The notes beneath the pieces are model-generated. The model made no database searches. It was not told where the DNA came from and was given only the letters and a program-made list of their open reading frames with translations. This document shows positions 32,914 through 41,347 of a stretch of 64,000 bases of DNA, piece by piece (position 1 is the stretch's first letter; the number at the start of each line of letters is the position of its first letter). This stretch comes from a bacterium. GTDB lineage: Bacteria; Chloroflexota; Dehalococcoidia; Tepidiformales; Tepidiformaceae. A program made the position numbers and the translations under genes. The DNA lies in contig QEVS01000002.1 in NCBI GenBank assembly GCA_003577245.1, positions 186,001-250,000 on the forward strand. The letters are read 5' to 3'.

Positions 32914-35061
32914 GTGGTAGTTCGCTTTCGTTACTCCATGTGGGACGGCACCCAGGCGGTGCCCGAGCTCGAGGCCGACGACATCCTCGACAACCTGACC
33001 GATGACCTGATGAACTTTGGCGACCTGCAGCATGCGCTCCGGAACATGCTCCAGCGCGGCATGCGCAACCCCGATGGGCAGCGCCTCCAGGGCTTGCGCG
33101 ACCTGTTGCAGCAGCTTCGCCAGCAGCGCCGTCAGCAGCTGGACCGGTTCAACCTGGGCTCGGTCTTCGACGACCTGAAGCAGAAGCTCGACGAAATCCT
33201 GGACATGGAACGGAACACCCTGGAGCGGCGGCTCGATGAAGTCGCCGGTGAACAGGGAACGGCAGGGCAGCCTTCTGACGGGAGCAGGAGCGAAGAGCAG
33301 ACGAATGAAGGCGCCCAAGAAGGGCAGGAGTCCGGGCAGAAACCGAACCGGGGTGAACAGCAGCAGGGAGGCGAGCAGGGAGGCGGTGCGCCGCCGCCAA
33401 ACGAGTTTGCCGAGATGCTTCGGAACATCGCGGGGAAGAAGCAGGAGTTTCTCCAGAACCTGCCGCAGGACGTGGCGGGACAGGTCCGCGAGCTGCAGAA
33501 CTACGAGTTCATGGACCCGGAAGCCCAGGAGCGGTTCAACGAGCTCCTGGAGAGCCTGAAGAAGGCCATGATGGAGACCTTCTTCAAGGACATGTACAAC
33601 CAGATAGCGAACATGTCGCCGGAAGAGCTCGCGCGTATGAAGGAGATGGTGCGCGACCTGAACCAGATGCTGCAGGACCGCATGGCCGGGCAGGAGCCGG
33701 ACTTCGATGCGTTCATGGAGAAGTACGGGGACCTCTTCGGGGACAATCCGCCGCAATCGCTCGACGAGCTGATCGCCCAGATGCAGCACCAGATGGGCCA
33801 GATGCAGAGCCTGCTCGACAGCCTGCCCGGCGACATGCGCCAGCAGCTCCAGGACCTGCTCGCCGACAAGGTGGGCGACCCGGAGCTGCAGCAGGGGTTG
33901 AACGACCTGGCCCAGAGCCTTGAGTACCTCTACCCCATGCGCGAGCTGCGCAACCAGTACCCGTTCCGCGGGGATGAGGAGATCGACCTCCAGTCGGCCA
34001 TGCAGCTCATGCGCCAGATGCAGTCAATCGACGAAGTAGAGCGCCAGCTGGAGCGCACGCAGTACGGGGGCGAGATCGACGATGTTGACGCCGACAAGCT
34101 GGAAGAGCTGCTCGGCCCCGAGGCACGCGAAACGCTGGACCAGCTGAAGAAGCTGCTGGAGATCCTGGAGAAGGCCGGCTACATCCGCAAGAAGGGGAAC
34201 GGCTACGAGCTGACGCCGCGGGGTACGCGGAAGATCGGACAGCGGGCGCTGGCCGAGATCTACTCGCAGCTGAAGAAGGACAGCTTCGGCAAGCACGAGA
34301 TCCGCGAGAGCGGGGGTGGTGGCGACCGCACCGAGACCACAAAGAAGTACGAGTTCGGGGACCCGTTCTTCCTGGACATCCAGAAAACGATCATGAACTC
34401 GATGTACCGCGAAGGCCCCGGGGTGCCCGTGCGGCTCCGGCCGGACGACTTCGAGGTCGCGCGGACGGAGCTACTGACGCAAACAACCACCGTGATCATG
34501 CTCGACCTGAGCTGGTCGATGGCGCTCCGGGGGAGCTTCCAGGCAGCCAAGAAGGTGGCGCTGGCACTGAACAACCTGATCTCGTCGCAGTTCCAGCGCG
34601 ATAGCCTCTACATCATCGGGTTCAGCGCGTATGCGCGGGAGCTGAAGGCGGACCAGCTTCCCTACGTGCGCTGGGACGAATCGGTGCTGGGCACGAACAT
34701 GCATCACGCGCTGATGATCGCGCAGTCGCTGCTGGCGAAGCACGCCGTGGGAACGCGCCAGATCATCATGATTTCGGATGGGGAACCGACCGCGCACCTT
34801 GAGCGGGGGCGAAGCTACTTTGCCTACCCGCCCAGCCCCATCACCATCCGCGAGACCTTGAAGGAAGTTAAGCGCTGCACGCAGAAGGGGATCACGATCA
34901 ACACCTTCATGCTCGATCGCAACTACTACCTGAAGGAGTTCGTGAACCAGGTGGCGAAGATCAACAAGGGCCGGGTCTTCTACACCACGCCCGACAAGCT
35001 GGGCGAGTACATCCTGGTCGACTACGTGGCGCAGAAGAAGAAGATGCTGGCGGGGCGGTAG
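32914..35061 (+). CDS. von Willebrand factor A (VWA) domain protein with Gln-rich helical N-terminus
   Basis: The product is 715 residues from GTG 32914, which has GGAGG (32902-32906) seven bases upstream; the frame extends to 32845 without support. Residues 1-500 are helical, rich in Gln, Met and Glu, with a low-complexity linker near 110-160. The C-terminal VWA domain (about 525-700) has the metal-ion site: M-L-D-L-S-W-S-M-A, L-G-T-N-M-H and M-I-S-D-G-E-P-T. Such proteins usually work with a MoxR/RavA-type AAA ATPase; none is adjacent. Intracellular location is inferred from the missing signal peptide. Confidence 0.75.
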   Translation: MVVRFRYSMWDGTQAVPELEADDILDNLTDDLMNFGDLQHALRNMLQRGMRNPDGQRLQGLRDLLQQLRQQRRQQLDRFNLGSVFDDLKQKLDEILDMERNTLERRLDEVAGEQGTAGQPSDGSRSEEQTNEGAQEGQESGQKPNRGEQQQGGEQGGGAPPPNEFAEMLRNIAGKKQEFLQNLPQDVAGQVRELQNYEFMDPEAQERFNELLESLKKAMMETFFKDMYNQIANMSPEELARMKEMVRDLNQMLQDRMAGQEPDFDAFMEKYGDLFGDNPPQSLDELIAQMQHQMGQMQSLLDSLPGDMRQQLQDLLADKVGDPELQQGLNDLAQSLEYLYPMRELRNQYPFRGDEEIDLQSAMQLMRQMQSIDEVERQLERTQYGGEIDDVDADKLEELLGPEARETLDQLKKLLEILEKAGYIRKKGNGYELTPRGTRKIGQRALAEIYSQLKKDSFGKHEIRESGGGGDRTETTKKYEFGDPFFLDIQKTIMNSMYREGPGVPVRLRPDDFEVARTELLTQTTTVIMLDLSWSMALRGSFQAAKKVALALNNLISSQFQRDSLYIIGFSAYARELKADQLPYVRWDESVLGTNMHHALMIAQSLLAKHAVGTRQIIMISDGEPTAHLERGRSYFAYPPSPITIRETLKEVKRCTQKGITINTFMLDRNYYLKEFVNQVAKINKGRVFYTTPDKLGEYILVDYVAQKKKMLAGR

Positions 35062-35099
35062 GCCGAACAGCGCCCGGGGCAACGCCTTAGTATTCGAGC

Positions 35100-36917
35100 A
35101 TGTTCCTTGCAGGCACAGTTCCGGAGGGGGGAGCCGTTGCGCTCGCGGTAATCGTGGCAGCCCTGGCCGGGGCCGCCATTGCGGAGGTCCTGCGCATCCC
35201 GCGGCCGGCCGGGTACCTCCTCGCGGGGGCGGTAGCCGGGCCGGGGGGCGTGGAGTTCGTGGCCGACCCGGACGATCTACGGCTCGTCGCTGACGCCGGG
35301 GTTGCCCTGCTGCTTTTCACGGTCGCCCTCGAACTCTCCGTGAGGGACCTGGCAGCGCACCTGCGGGCCGCCCTGTTCATCGGTGTGGGGCAGCTCCTGG
35401 TAGTGGGTGCGGCCGTGATGGTGGGCAGCATCGTCGCAGGCGAAGAAGAGGCCACAGCGGCCATCCTGGCCGGCGCCGCCGGGCTTTCGTCCACGGCGAC
35501 GGGACTGGCGCTGCTTCCCGGCCTTGGCGACACAGGGCGCAAACTGCTTCCCCTGGCCACGGGCATTCTGATTGTCCAGGACGTCTTTGCGGTGGTGATG
35601 ATCGGCCTGGCGCCTTCGCTTGAGGAGGGTACGTTGTCCACTGCCGGGAGCGTCGCCCTCGGGATTGGCAGCTCGCTGGCCGTGATGCTCGCCGTGCTGC
35701 CCGTAATCATCGTCGTGAGTGACGCCCTCTTGCAGCGGCTGGCTGCGCGGGTCGACCGCGAGGTCTTCATCGTGGCCCTGCTGGCGTTCGTGGCGGCTTC
35801 GGCGGCAGGTGCAGCGGCGGCCGGGCTGTCGACAGCGCTGGGGGCATTCCTGGCCGGCTTCGTCATCCGCCAGTCGGGCTACGCCTACCAGGCTGTGCGG
35901 GAAACCGAGACTTTGCGAGACCTCTTCGCGGCCGCGTTCTTCGTCTCGGCGGGGCTGCTCTTCGACGTCGACATCGTGTTCGATGAGCCCGCCATGACGG
36001 GCCTGTTCCTGGGTTCGGTGATCTTCGTGAAGTTCGCGGCCATCGCGGGGCTCGCGCGGCTCACGGGGATATCGTGGCCGCTCTCGCTCGGCCTGGGAGG
36101 AATCCTGGCCAACGCAGGCGAGTTCTCGTTCGTGGTCGCAAGCGCAGCCGAGGCGAGCATCGCGCCGGATGCCGTAATCGCCGCGGTGGTGTTCGCCATC
36201 GTCGTCTCGCTGTTCGTGTCGAGCATCTTCGTTGCCATCCGGGGCCGCAGCGAAAGGGGCGCCCGGCTGGTGGCGGCGCCCGGCGGCGTGGCGGTTGTCG
36301 GCTATGGACGGCTGGGGCGGTTGGCGGCGGTGAAGCTTCGGGGCCGTGGGCGCTCGGTTTTCGTGGTTGAAGCGGATGGCGAGGCCGTGCGGCAGGCGCG
36401 CATCGACGGTTTCCCGGCGACGTGGGGTGACGTGGGGAACCGGAACGTGGCACGCCAGATTTCCGGCGCGGAAGTGATCCTCGTGACCCCGAGTGGGCAG
36501 GAAGGAGCCGGCATCGTCGAGCGCATTTCGCGGCTGGTCCGGCCGGGGACGAAGGTGGTGGCGGCCTCGATGCCCGATCGTGTTGCCCACCTCGGGCTGG
36601 ACCTGACGGTGGTGGAAGCTGACGAGCGGGTTTCGACCGAAGTGGTGACGCGGGTGGAGCAGGCGTGCGAGGCGCGGGCTGAGCCTTTCGCGCTGAGGAC
36701 CGCGGGTGGGCTGGTGAAGTTCCCCCCCGGCGCGTCGCGCAAGGAGGCAAGGCTGGGAGACCGCATCTGGCGGTGGCTGGAGAGGAGCCCTTCTGCGGGC
36801 AGAGACGCCTGCCCTGTGTGCCGCGGCACAGGCCGCAAGGGCACGTGGCTGTTCTCGGCGCCGTGCGCTGCCTGTGACGGTACGGGGCGCTCCCCGCGCC
36901 GGACGGGACGGAACTAG
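35100..36917 (+). CDS. Kef-type cation/proton antiporter with RCK domain and C-terminal zinc-finger-like tail
   Basis: The product is 605 residues. Residues 1-380 hold about 12 membrane helices of the CPA2 antiporter fold. A Rossmann RCK/TrkA-N domain follows near 395-520 (V-A-V-V-G-Y-G-R-L-G-R-L-A). The tail carries two C-x-x-C-x-G-x-G motifs, C-P-V-C-R-G-T-G (571-578) and C-A-A-C-D-G-T-G (589-596), as in the DnaJ zinc-binding region; this is unusual for the family. TAGTAT (35088-35093) ends six bases before the ATG, with no ribosome-binding site, so the mRNA is probably leaderless. It overlaps the convergent MOSC gene by four bases. Confidence 0.85.
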   Translation: MFLAGTVPEGGAVALAVIVAALAGAAIAEVLRIPRPAGYLLAGAVAGPGGVEFVADPDDLRLVADAGVALLLFTVALELSVRDLAAHLRAALFIGVGQLLVVGAAVMVGSIVAGEEEATAAILAGAAGLSSTATGLALLPGLGDTGRKLLPLATGILIVQDVFAVVMIGLAPSLEEGTLSTAGSVALGIGSSLAVMLAVLPVIIVVSDALLQRLAARVDREVFIVALLAFVAASAAGAAAAGLSTALGAFLAGFVIRQSGYAYQAVRETETLRDLFAAAFFVSAGLLFDVDIVFDEPAMTGLFLGSVIFVKFAAIAGLARLTGISWPLSLGLGGILANAGEFSFVVASAAEASIAPDAVIAAVVFAIVVSLFVSSIFVAIRGRSERGARLVAAPGGVAVVGYGRLGRLAAVKLRGRGRSVFVVEADGEAVRQARIDGFPATWGDVGNRNVARQISGAEVILVTPSGQEGAGIVERISRLVRPGTKVVAASMPDRVAHLGLDLTVVEADERVSTEVVTRVEQACEARAEPFALRTAGGLVKFPPGASRKEARLGDRIWRWLERSPSAGRDACPVCRGTGRKGTWLFSAPCAACDGTGRSPRRTGRN

Positions 36918-37459
36918 ACGGGGGAGAGTGGCTGCCGGTGCCCGGTGGGAAGCTCAACCCTGATTGGATCTCCCGGCCGGACGGGCCCGCCGGTAACGAC
37001 GGTGGCCATGACGCCGGCCTTGCGGACGAGGTCTCCCTGGCTGTCGCGGTCGAGGGTGGCCGCCATCAGGCCGGGGGCGAGGCCATCGAGCTGCGCGCAG
37101 GGGTTGCGGAGCCCCGTCACTTCGACCACGGCAGTGGCGCCGAGGCGAAGGCGCGTCCCGGTTGGGAGTGCGAGCAGGTCAAGGCCGCGCGTGGTGACGT
37201 TCTCGCCCATCTCACCGGGGTGGACATCGAAGCCTGCTGCGCGAAGCTCGGCGAAGAGTTCGTCGTGGAGCAAGTGCACCTGGCGGAGGTTGAGCTGGTG
37301 GGGGTCGCGGGCCACGCGGGAGCGGTGCTTCACGGTTGCGCCGGCGTGGGCGTCGCCATCCACGCCCAGCCCGGCAATGAGCCGGATCACGGCCTCGTTT
37401 GGCTTCGAAAACGAATGCGTGGCGCTCCGGCTCACCGCGACAACGACGCCACCGGTCAT
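36914..37459 (-). CDS. MOSC domain protein
   Basis: The product is 181 residues. The MOSC core is present: S-F-S-K-P-N near residue 16, G-D-A-H-A-G near 35, a G-E-N-V-T-T-R-G-L-D-L-L strand, and the conserved Cys in V-T-G-L-R-N-P-C-A-Q-L. MOSC proteins bind or transfer sulfur on the molybdenum cofactor. It overlaps the upstream crotonase stop by four bases (ATGA), so they share a transcript. A link to the pterin enzyme at 14.3 kb is possible but unproven. Confidence 0.8.
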   Translation of the reverse strand: MTGGVVVAVSRSATHSFSKPNEAVIRLIAGLGVDGDAHAGATVKHRSRVARDPHQLNLRQVHLLHDELFAELRAAGFDVHPGEMGENVTTRGLDLLALPTGTRLRLGATAVVEVTGLRNPCAQLDGLAPGLMAATLDRDSQGDLVRKAGVMATVVTGGPVRPGDPIRVELPTGHRQPLSPV

Positions 37460-38295
37460 GGTTCGCCGCCTTGCATCCCGTCGAAGAGGGCGCCGAGGGT
37501 GAGCTCAACGTCTCGGGTCTGGGCGCCCAGCTCCATGGCACGGCGCATGCGAGTCTGCGCGCCGGCAGTGGCGACGGAGAGGTTGAAGTTGTGCGCTTCC
37601 TCGACGAGGCCTTCGGTGGTTGAGAGGTCGTCAGCAGCTACGACGGCGGCCTTGGCGAGGGCGATGGCCTCGGCAGGAAAGGACGCAATGCGGTAGGCGA
37701 GGCGCTCGACAAAGGGGCCGAGCTCGTCCGGCGGGAGGGCGCGGTTCACGTAGCCGTAGCGCTCGGCGGTGGCCGCATCGAAGTCGTCGCAGCCAAGGAC
37801 GATCTCCAGGGCCCGGCTCCGTCCGAGAAGCCGGGGAAGGCGCTGGGTGCCACTGCCTCCGGGGATGATGCCGATGGCGACTTCCGGCTGGCCGAGGACT
37901 GCCCGGCCGAGAGCCGCGAAGCGCATGTCGAGCGAGAGGGAGAACTCGCTGCCGCCGCCGCGAGCGCAGCCTTCGATCTTCGCGATGGTCGCCTTCGGCA
38001 TGGTCCGGAAGCGATCGCACATAGCCTGGAAGAACGATGGGCGTTCGGGCCGCGGAGGCGGGGTGGTGGGCATGCGCTGGATGAGCTCGATATCGGCGTG
38101 AGCGATGAAGAACTCGGGGTTGGCGCTCTGGAACACGATGGCGCGCACGGCCTCGTCGTTCTCAACCTCCCTGCCGAAAGCGTCCATGTCGCGCATGAGA
38201 ACGAGGTCGAACAGGTTGATGGGCGGGTTGTCGATGGTGACCCAGGCAACGCACCGCTCCACGCGCACCGCCAGGGACTGGAATTCGTATGCCAT
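37456..38295 (-). CDS. Enoyl-CoA hydratase family protein
   Basis: The product is 279 residues from ATG 38295, with GGAGG seven bases upstream; a longer frame to 38778 lies over the divergent gene. Oxyanion-hole segments A-H-A-D-I-E and A-R-G-G-G-S-E-F are present. Both acidic positions look intact: G-S-E-F-S-L-S-L-D-M and Q-P-E-V-A-I-G-I-I-P-G-G-S-G-T. It is a better hydratase candidate than the other two crotonases here. Its -10 is probably TACAAT at 38316-38321 on the minus strand. Confidence 0.85.
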   Translation of the reverse strand: MAYEFQSLAVRVERCVAWVTIDNPPINLFDLVLMRDMDAFGREVENDEAVRAIVFQSANPEFFIAHADIELIQRMPTTPPPRPERPSFFQAMCDRFRTMPKATIAKIEGCARGGGSEFSLSLDMRFAALGRAVLGQPEVAIGIIPGGSGTQRLPRLLGRSRALEIVLGCDDFDAATAERYGYVNRALPPDELGPFVERLAYRIASFPAEAIALAKAAVVAADDLSTTEGLVEEAHNFNLSVATAGAQTRMRRAMELGAQTRDVELTLGALFDGMQGGEP

Positions 38296-38344
38296 TTCCT
38301 GCCCTCCGTTGCGGCATTGTAGAGCAGTGCCGCAGAATCCCGGC

Positions 38345-39130
38345 ATGGGCAGGCTCGACGGGAAAGTCGGCATCGTCACCGGGGGCGCTTCGGGAATCGG
38401 ACAGCGCATCGCCGAGGTGTTCGTGGAAGAGGGCGCGCGGGTGCTGGTGGCCGATGTCGACGGCGATGGCATCGGGGCGATGATCGCCCGGCTCGGGCAC
38501 AACCACGCCGACGGGGCGCTGGTCGACGTCCGCGACGAGGAGGCAGTGCGGAAGATGGTGGAGCAGGCCGTGCGGCGTTTCGGGAGGCTCGATGCGGCTG
38601 TGAACAACGCGGGCGTGGGCGGTTTCTCGCCTATCCAGTCGTACCCGCTGGCCGACTGGGAGCGCGTTGTGGGCATCTCGCTCACGGGGACATTCCTCTG
38701 CACGAAGCACGAGGCGGGACGGATGATCGCGCAGGGGAGCGGCGGGAGCATCATCAACATCGCCAGCCTGAACGCCATCCAGGCGGCAGAAGGCTTCGCC
38801 GCTTACTGTGCCGCGAAGGCAGGCGTGGTGGGACTGACGAAGGTGGCGGCGCTGGAGCTGGGGCGCCACCGGATTCGGGTTAACGCGATCGGGCCGGGGC
38901 TCATTCACACGCCGGCCGTGGCGCCCATGCTGGCCATCCCGGGGATGGAGGAAGCGTTCGTGCACGAGGCGCCATTGGGCCGGGCGGGCGAACCGGATGA
39001 CGTGGCGCGGCTGGCGCTGTGGCTGGCGAGCGATGAATCGGCGCTGATGACGGGGCAGGCGCTCTACCTGGATGGTGGAGCGAGCCTGAACCGCTACCCG
39101 GAGTTGTTCCCGAGGTTCGGGGTCGAATAG
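38345..39130 (+). CDS. Short-chain dehydrogenase/reductase
   Basis: The product is 261 residues from ATG 38345 (M-G-R-L-D-G-K-V-G-I-V-T-G-G-A-S-G-I-G). The nucleotide-binding motif T-G-G-A-S-G-I-G, N-N-A-G and the catalytic Ser/Tyr/Lys (I-A-S-L-N, A-A-Y-C-A-A-K) are intact. Asp at the end of the second strand (V-A-D-V-D) suggests NAD(H). It may act as a 3-hydroxyacyl-CoA or alcohol dehydrogenase next to the crotonase gene. CAGAAT (38333-38338) ends six bases before the ATG, another possible leaderless start. Confidence 0.9.
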   Translation: MGRLDGKVGIVTGGASGIGQRIAEVFVEEGARVLVADVDGDGIGAMIARLGHNHADGALVDVRDEEAVRKMVEQAVRRFGRLDAAVNNAGVGGFSPIQSYPLADWERVVGISLTGTFLCTKHEAGRMIAQGSGGSIINIASLNAIQAAEGFAAYCAAKAGVVGLTKVAALELGRHRIRVNAIGPGLIHTPAVAPMLAIPGMEEAFVHEAPLGRAGEPDDVARLALWLASDESALMTGQALYLDGGASLNRYPELFPRFGVE

Positions 39131-39140
39131 AGGCCGCGCG

Positions 39141-40019
39141 CTAGACGTATTCCAGCAGCTGGAGCGAAAGGCCGGAGAGTTCGCTCGCGGGGATAGTGGT
39201 GCGCCTCGTGCCGGGAATCGCGCCCGCCTCCGGGGAAGACGGGCTGAAGCCGCGTTCTCGCGCGAGGGAGACGGCGGATTCGAGGTCGCCCACTTCAAAG
39301 GCGACCATGCTGGCGAGGCCGGGAGGACGGGCGGCGAGTGGGCTTTCCGGCGACCCCGCGGCAAGGAGCTCCAGGATGGCGTCGCCCATTCGCAGCTGGC
39401 GGATGGTCACCATCGGGGTGGCGATCTCGCCCACAACAGGGACGCCGAGGACCTCGGACCACCAGCGCGTGGCGCCCTCGAGGTCGTGAGTGATGGCGGC
39501 CAGGTGGTCGAGGCGCTTGAGCGGGAATGTGTGGTCGAAGAGGCCGGCGCGGGCGTGCCGTTCGCGACGGGCGGCCAGGTCCTCCGGGTACTCCACAAGG
39601 GCGACTTCGAATCCCGGGCCCGCGGCCGGGAGGGCAGCAGCCGTGGAGATCTTGCGGCCGTCAGCGGCGAAGGCATCGTACGGATGGATGGCCAGGCCGC
39701 TCCGGGAGAGTGCGCTGGCCGTTTCGCTCATGCTGGCGACGTTTAGCAGGAGCCGGCAAAGGCCGCCGCCAGGGGCGACCTGGCGCATGACGCGCCTGCC
39801 GGTCTCGCTCGTGCTCGCAGCCTGTTCATCGACGACGGCGAGCAGCTCTACGTAGAACTCGGCTTCGCCTTCGCCTGCGAAGAAGACGGTATTGGCGGTC
39901 CCGGTTCCGCGGTGCGCAGTAACGGGCGTCATGACGAGCCCAAGGCGTCCAAAGGGCCCGGCGGCGGCCTCGAGCAAGGGCACTGTCACCTGGACGTGAT
40001 CGATCCGCTGGATGAGCAT
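39141..40019 (-). CDS. Glyoxalase/VOC superfamily protein, two-domain
   Basis: The product is 292 residues from ATG 40019 (M-L-I-Q-R-I-D-H-V-Q-V-T-V-P). Two VOC units are visible, each opening with a His strand: I-D-H-V-Q-V and, near residue 165, L-D-H-L-A-A-I-T-H. This resembles 4-hydroxyphenylpyruvate dioxygenase- and 2,3-dioxygenase-like folds, but the metal ligands are not fully clear. TACAAT (40025-40030, minus strand) ends five bases before the ATG without a ribosome-binding site. Confidence 0.75.
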   Translation of the reverse strand: MLIQRIDHVQVTVPLLEAAAGPFGRLGLVMTPVTAHRGTGTANTVFFAGEGEAEFYVELLAVVDEQAASTSETGRRVMRQVAPGGGLCRLLLNVASMSETASALSRSGLAIHPYDAFAADGRKISTAAALPAAGPGFEVALVEYPEDLAARRERHARAGLFDHTFPLKRLDHLAAITHDLEGATRWWSEVLGVPVVGEIATPMVTIRQLRMGDAILELLAAGSPESPLAARPPGLASMVAFEVGDLESAVSLARERGFSPSSPEAGAIPGTRRTTIPASELSGLSLQLLEYV

Positions 40020-40102
40020 GGGGCATTGTAGGCAGCGGCGGGCTTGGCGTGGGGTGCGGCGCAGCGGGTAGACTGCCTCCACCACAGCGGGAGCAGGGAT
40101 GC

Positions 40103-40918
40103 ATGGCTGTTGAGACGGGCTACTTCGAGACTACCGGGGGTCTGCGCCTGTTCGAGCAGCACTGGGCGCCGGCCGGCAACGCGCGGGCGGTGATCGCCAT
40201 CGTCCATGGCTATGCCGAACACAGTGGGCGGTACGAGTGGACGGCGGCGCGTCTGACGGAGCGGGGGTACGCGGTGGAGGCGCTCGACCTCCGTGGTCAC
40301 GGGCGCTCCGATGGAGAGCGGGTTTTCGTGAACTCGTTCGAGGAGTACCACGACGATGTGGAGCGCTTCCTTGCGCGTGTGCGGGAGCGGCACCCGGGGC
40401 TGCCGCTCTTCCTGCTGGGCCACAGCATGGGCGGGGGCATTGTCACGAGCTTCGTGATTGCGCGAAAGCCGGGGCTGGCGGGAGTGCTCCTGAGCGGTTC
40501 GGCGTTGCTTGCGGCGCGGCCGGCGTCGCCCCCACCGCAAGAGCCGGCCCGGCCGGCCCCGCTTCCGGCCTCGGCGATTTCGCGCGACCCGGAGGTGGTG
40601 GCAGCCTACGAGAACGACCCGCTGGTCTATCGCGGAGTGCCCCGGACAGACCGGGCGCAGGCGTGGCCGGGCGCCTTCAGGCTGATACAGGAAGGGATGG
40701 AATCGATCACTACGCCCATCCTCATCATGCACGGCACGGCCGACCTGCTGACGCCGGCCGAAGGCAGCCGGGTGCTTTTCGAGCGGGTGTCATCGCCGGA
40801 CAAGACGCTGAAGCTGTACGAGGGGCTCTACCACGAGATCCTGAACGAGCCGGAGAAGGAGCAGGTCATGGCCGGCATCCTCGCCTGGCTCGACGAACGC
40901 ACGGGGGCGAAACCATGA
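40103..40918 (+). CDS. Alpha/beta hydrolase, monoacylglycerol lipase-like
   Basis: The product is 271 residues. Family motifs are H-G-Y-A-E-H-S-G-R-Y near residue 35, L-D-L-R-G-H-G-R-S-D-G-E-R, the nucleophile elbow G-H-S-M-G-G-G, the Asp in H-G-T-A-D-L-L-T-P and the His in L-Y-H-E-I-L-N-E. It probably hydrolyses monoacylglycerols or similar esters in the cytoplasm; no signal peptide is seen. It overlaps the next small gene by four bases. Confidence 0.85.
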   Translation: MAVETGYFETTGGLRLFEQHWAPAGNARAVIAIVHGYAEHSGRYEWTAARLTERGYAVEALDLRGHGRSDGERVFVNSFEEYHDDVERFLARVRERHPGLPLFLLGHSMGGGIVTSFVIARKPGLAGVLLSGSALLAARPASPPPQEPARPAPLPASAISRDPEVVAAYENDPLVYRGVPRTDRAQAWPGAFRLIQEGMESITTPILIMHGTADLLTPAEGSRVLFERVSSPDKTLKLYEGLYHEILNEPEKEQVMAGILAWLDERTGAKP

Positions 40919-41121
40919 GGACTGATTTCTACGAGGCGGACCCGTTTTCGGGAAGCAAGGGCGCGCACCTGGCCACGATTGAAAGCGACTACCGCTGGGA
41001 GAAGGGCGACGAGGTGTGGATTGAGGCGAGCGGAAAGCGGGTGAAGATCCGCATCTCATGGGTGAACGTGACGGTGAAGGATGGAGTGGTGAGCCGGGAG
41101 CTGCTAGGTCTGAAGCTGTAG
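40915..41121 (+). CDS. Small protein of unknown function (68 residues) after the lipase-like gene
   Basis: ATG 40915 overlaps the hydrolase stop (ATGA). The 68 residues are mostly beta-strand: M-R-T-D-F-Y-E-A-D-P-F near the start and D-E-V-W-I-E-A-S-G-K-R-V-K-I-R-I, then V-N-V-T-V-K-D-G-V-V-S-R-E-L-L. This suggests a small barrel. There is no membrane segment. The coupling suggests a role linked to the hydrolase, but none can be named. Confidence 0.6.
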   Translation: MRTDFYEADPFSGSKGAHLATIESDYRWEKGDEVWIEASGKRVKIRISWVNVTVKDGVVSRELLGLKL

Positions 41122-41324
41122 AGGCGAGGGGAGAGCGGCCGGAGTCGCGGCCCCGGGTTGGCCGCAGCCTGTTCCACTTTCATCCCGTGTCCGGGCACGC
41201 TGCCCCGGGGAGCCCCGCCCAACCACCGCCCGTGCTGGGGTAGCGACAGCGGACGGGGGTGAGGCCATGGTGGGGCACCGAGAGGCCACGGGGGGCCGCG
41301 GCTCCGGGCGAGCGGCGGAACGGC

Positions 41325-41347
41325 ACCGGGGGCCGCGGCCCCGGTTT
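41325..41347 (+). terminator. Hairpin terminator between the small gene and plsX
   Basis: ACCGGGG (41325-41331) pairs with CCCCGGT (41339-41345) around a seven-base loop, followed by TT. It touches the plsX stop codon. The 220-base gap before it (41122-41324) is very GC-rich, and I see no gene in it. Confidence 0.4.

Noticed and set aside
31975-33789. 604-residue minus-strand open frame over the acyl-CoA dehydrogenase and VWA genes
   Set aside because: It is antisense to two well-supported genes, has no family motif, and long shadow frames are common at this GC content.
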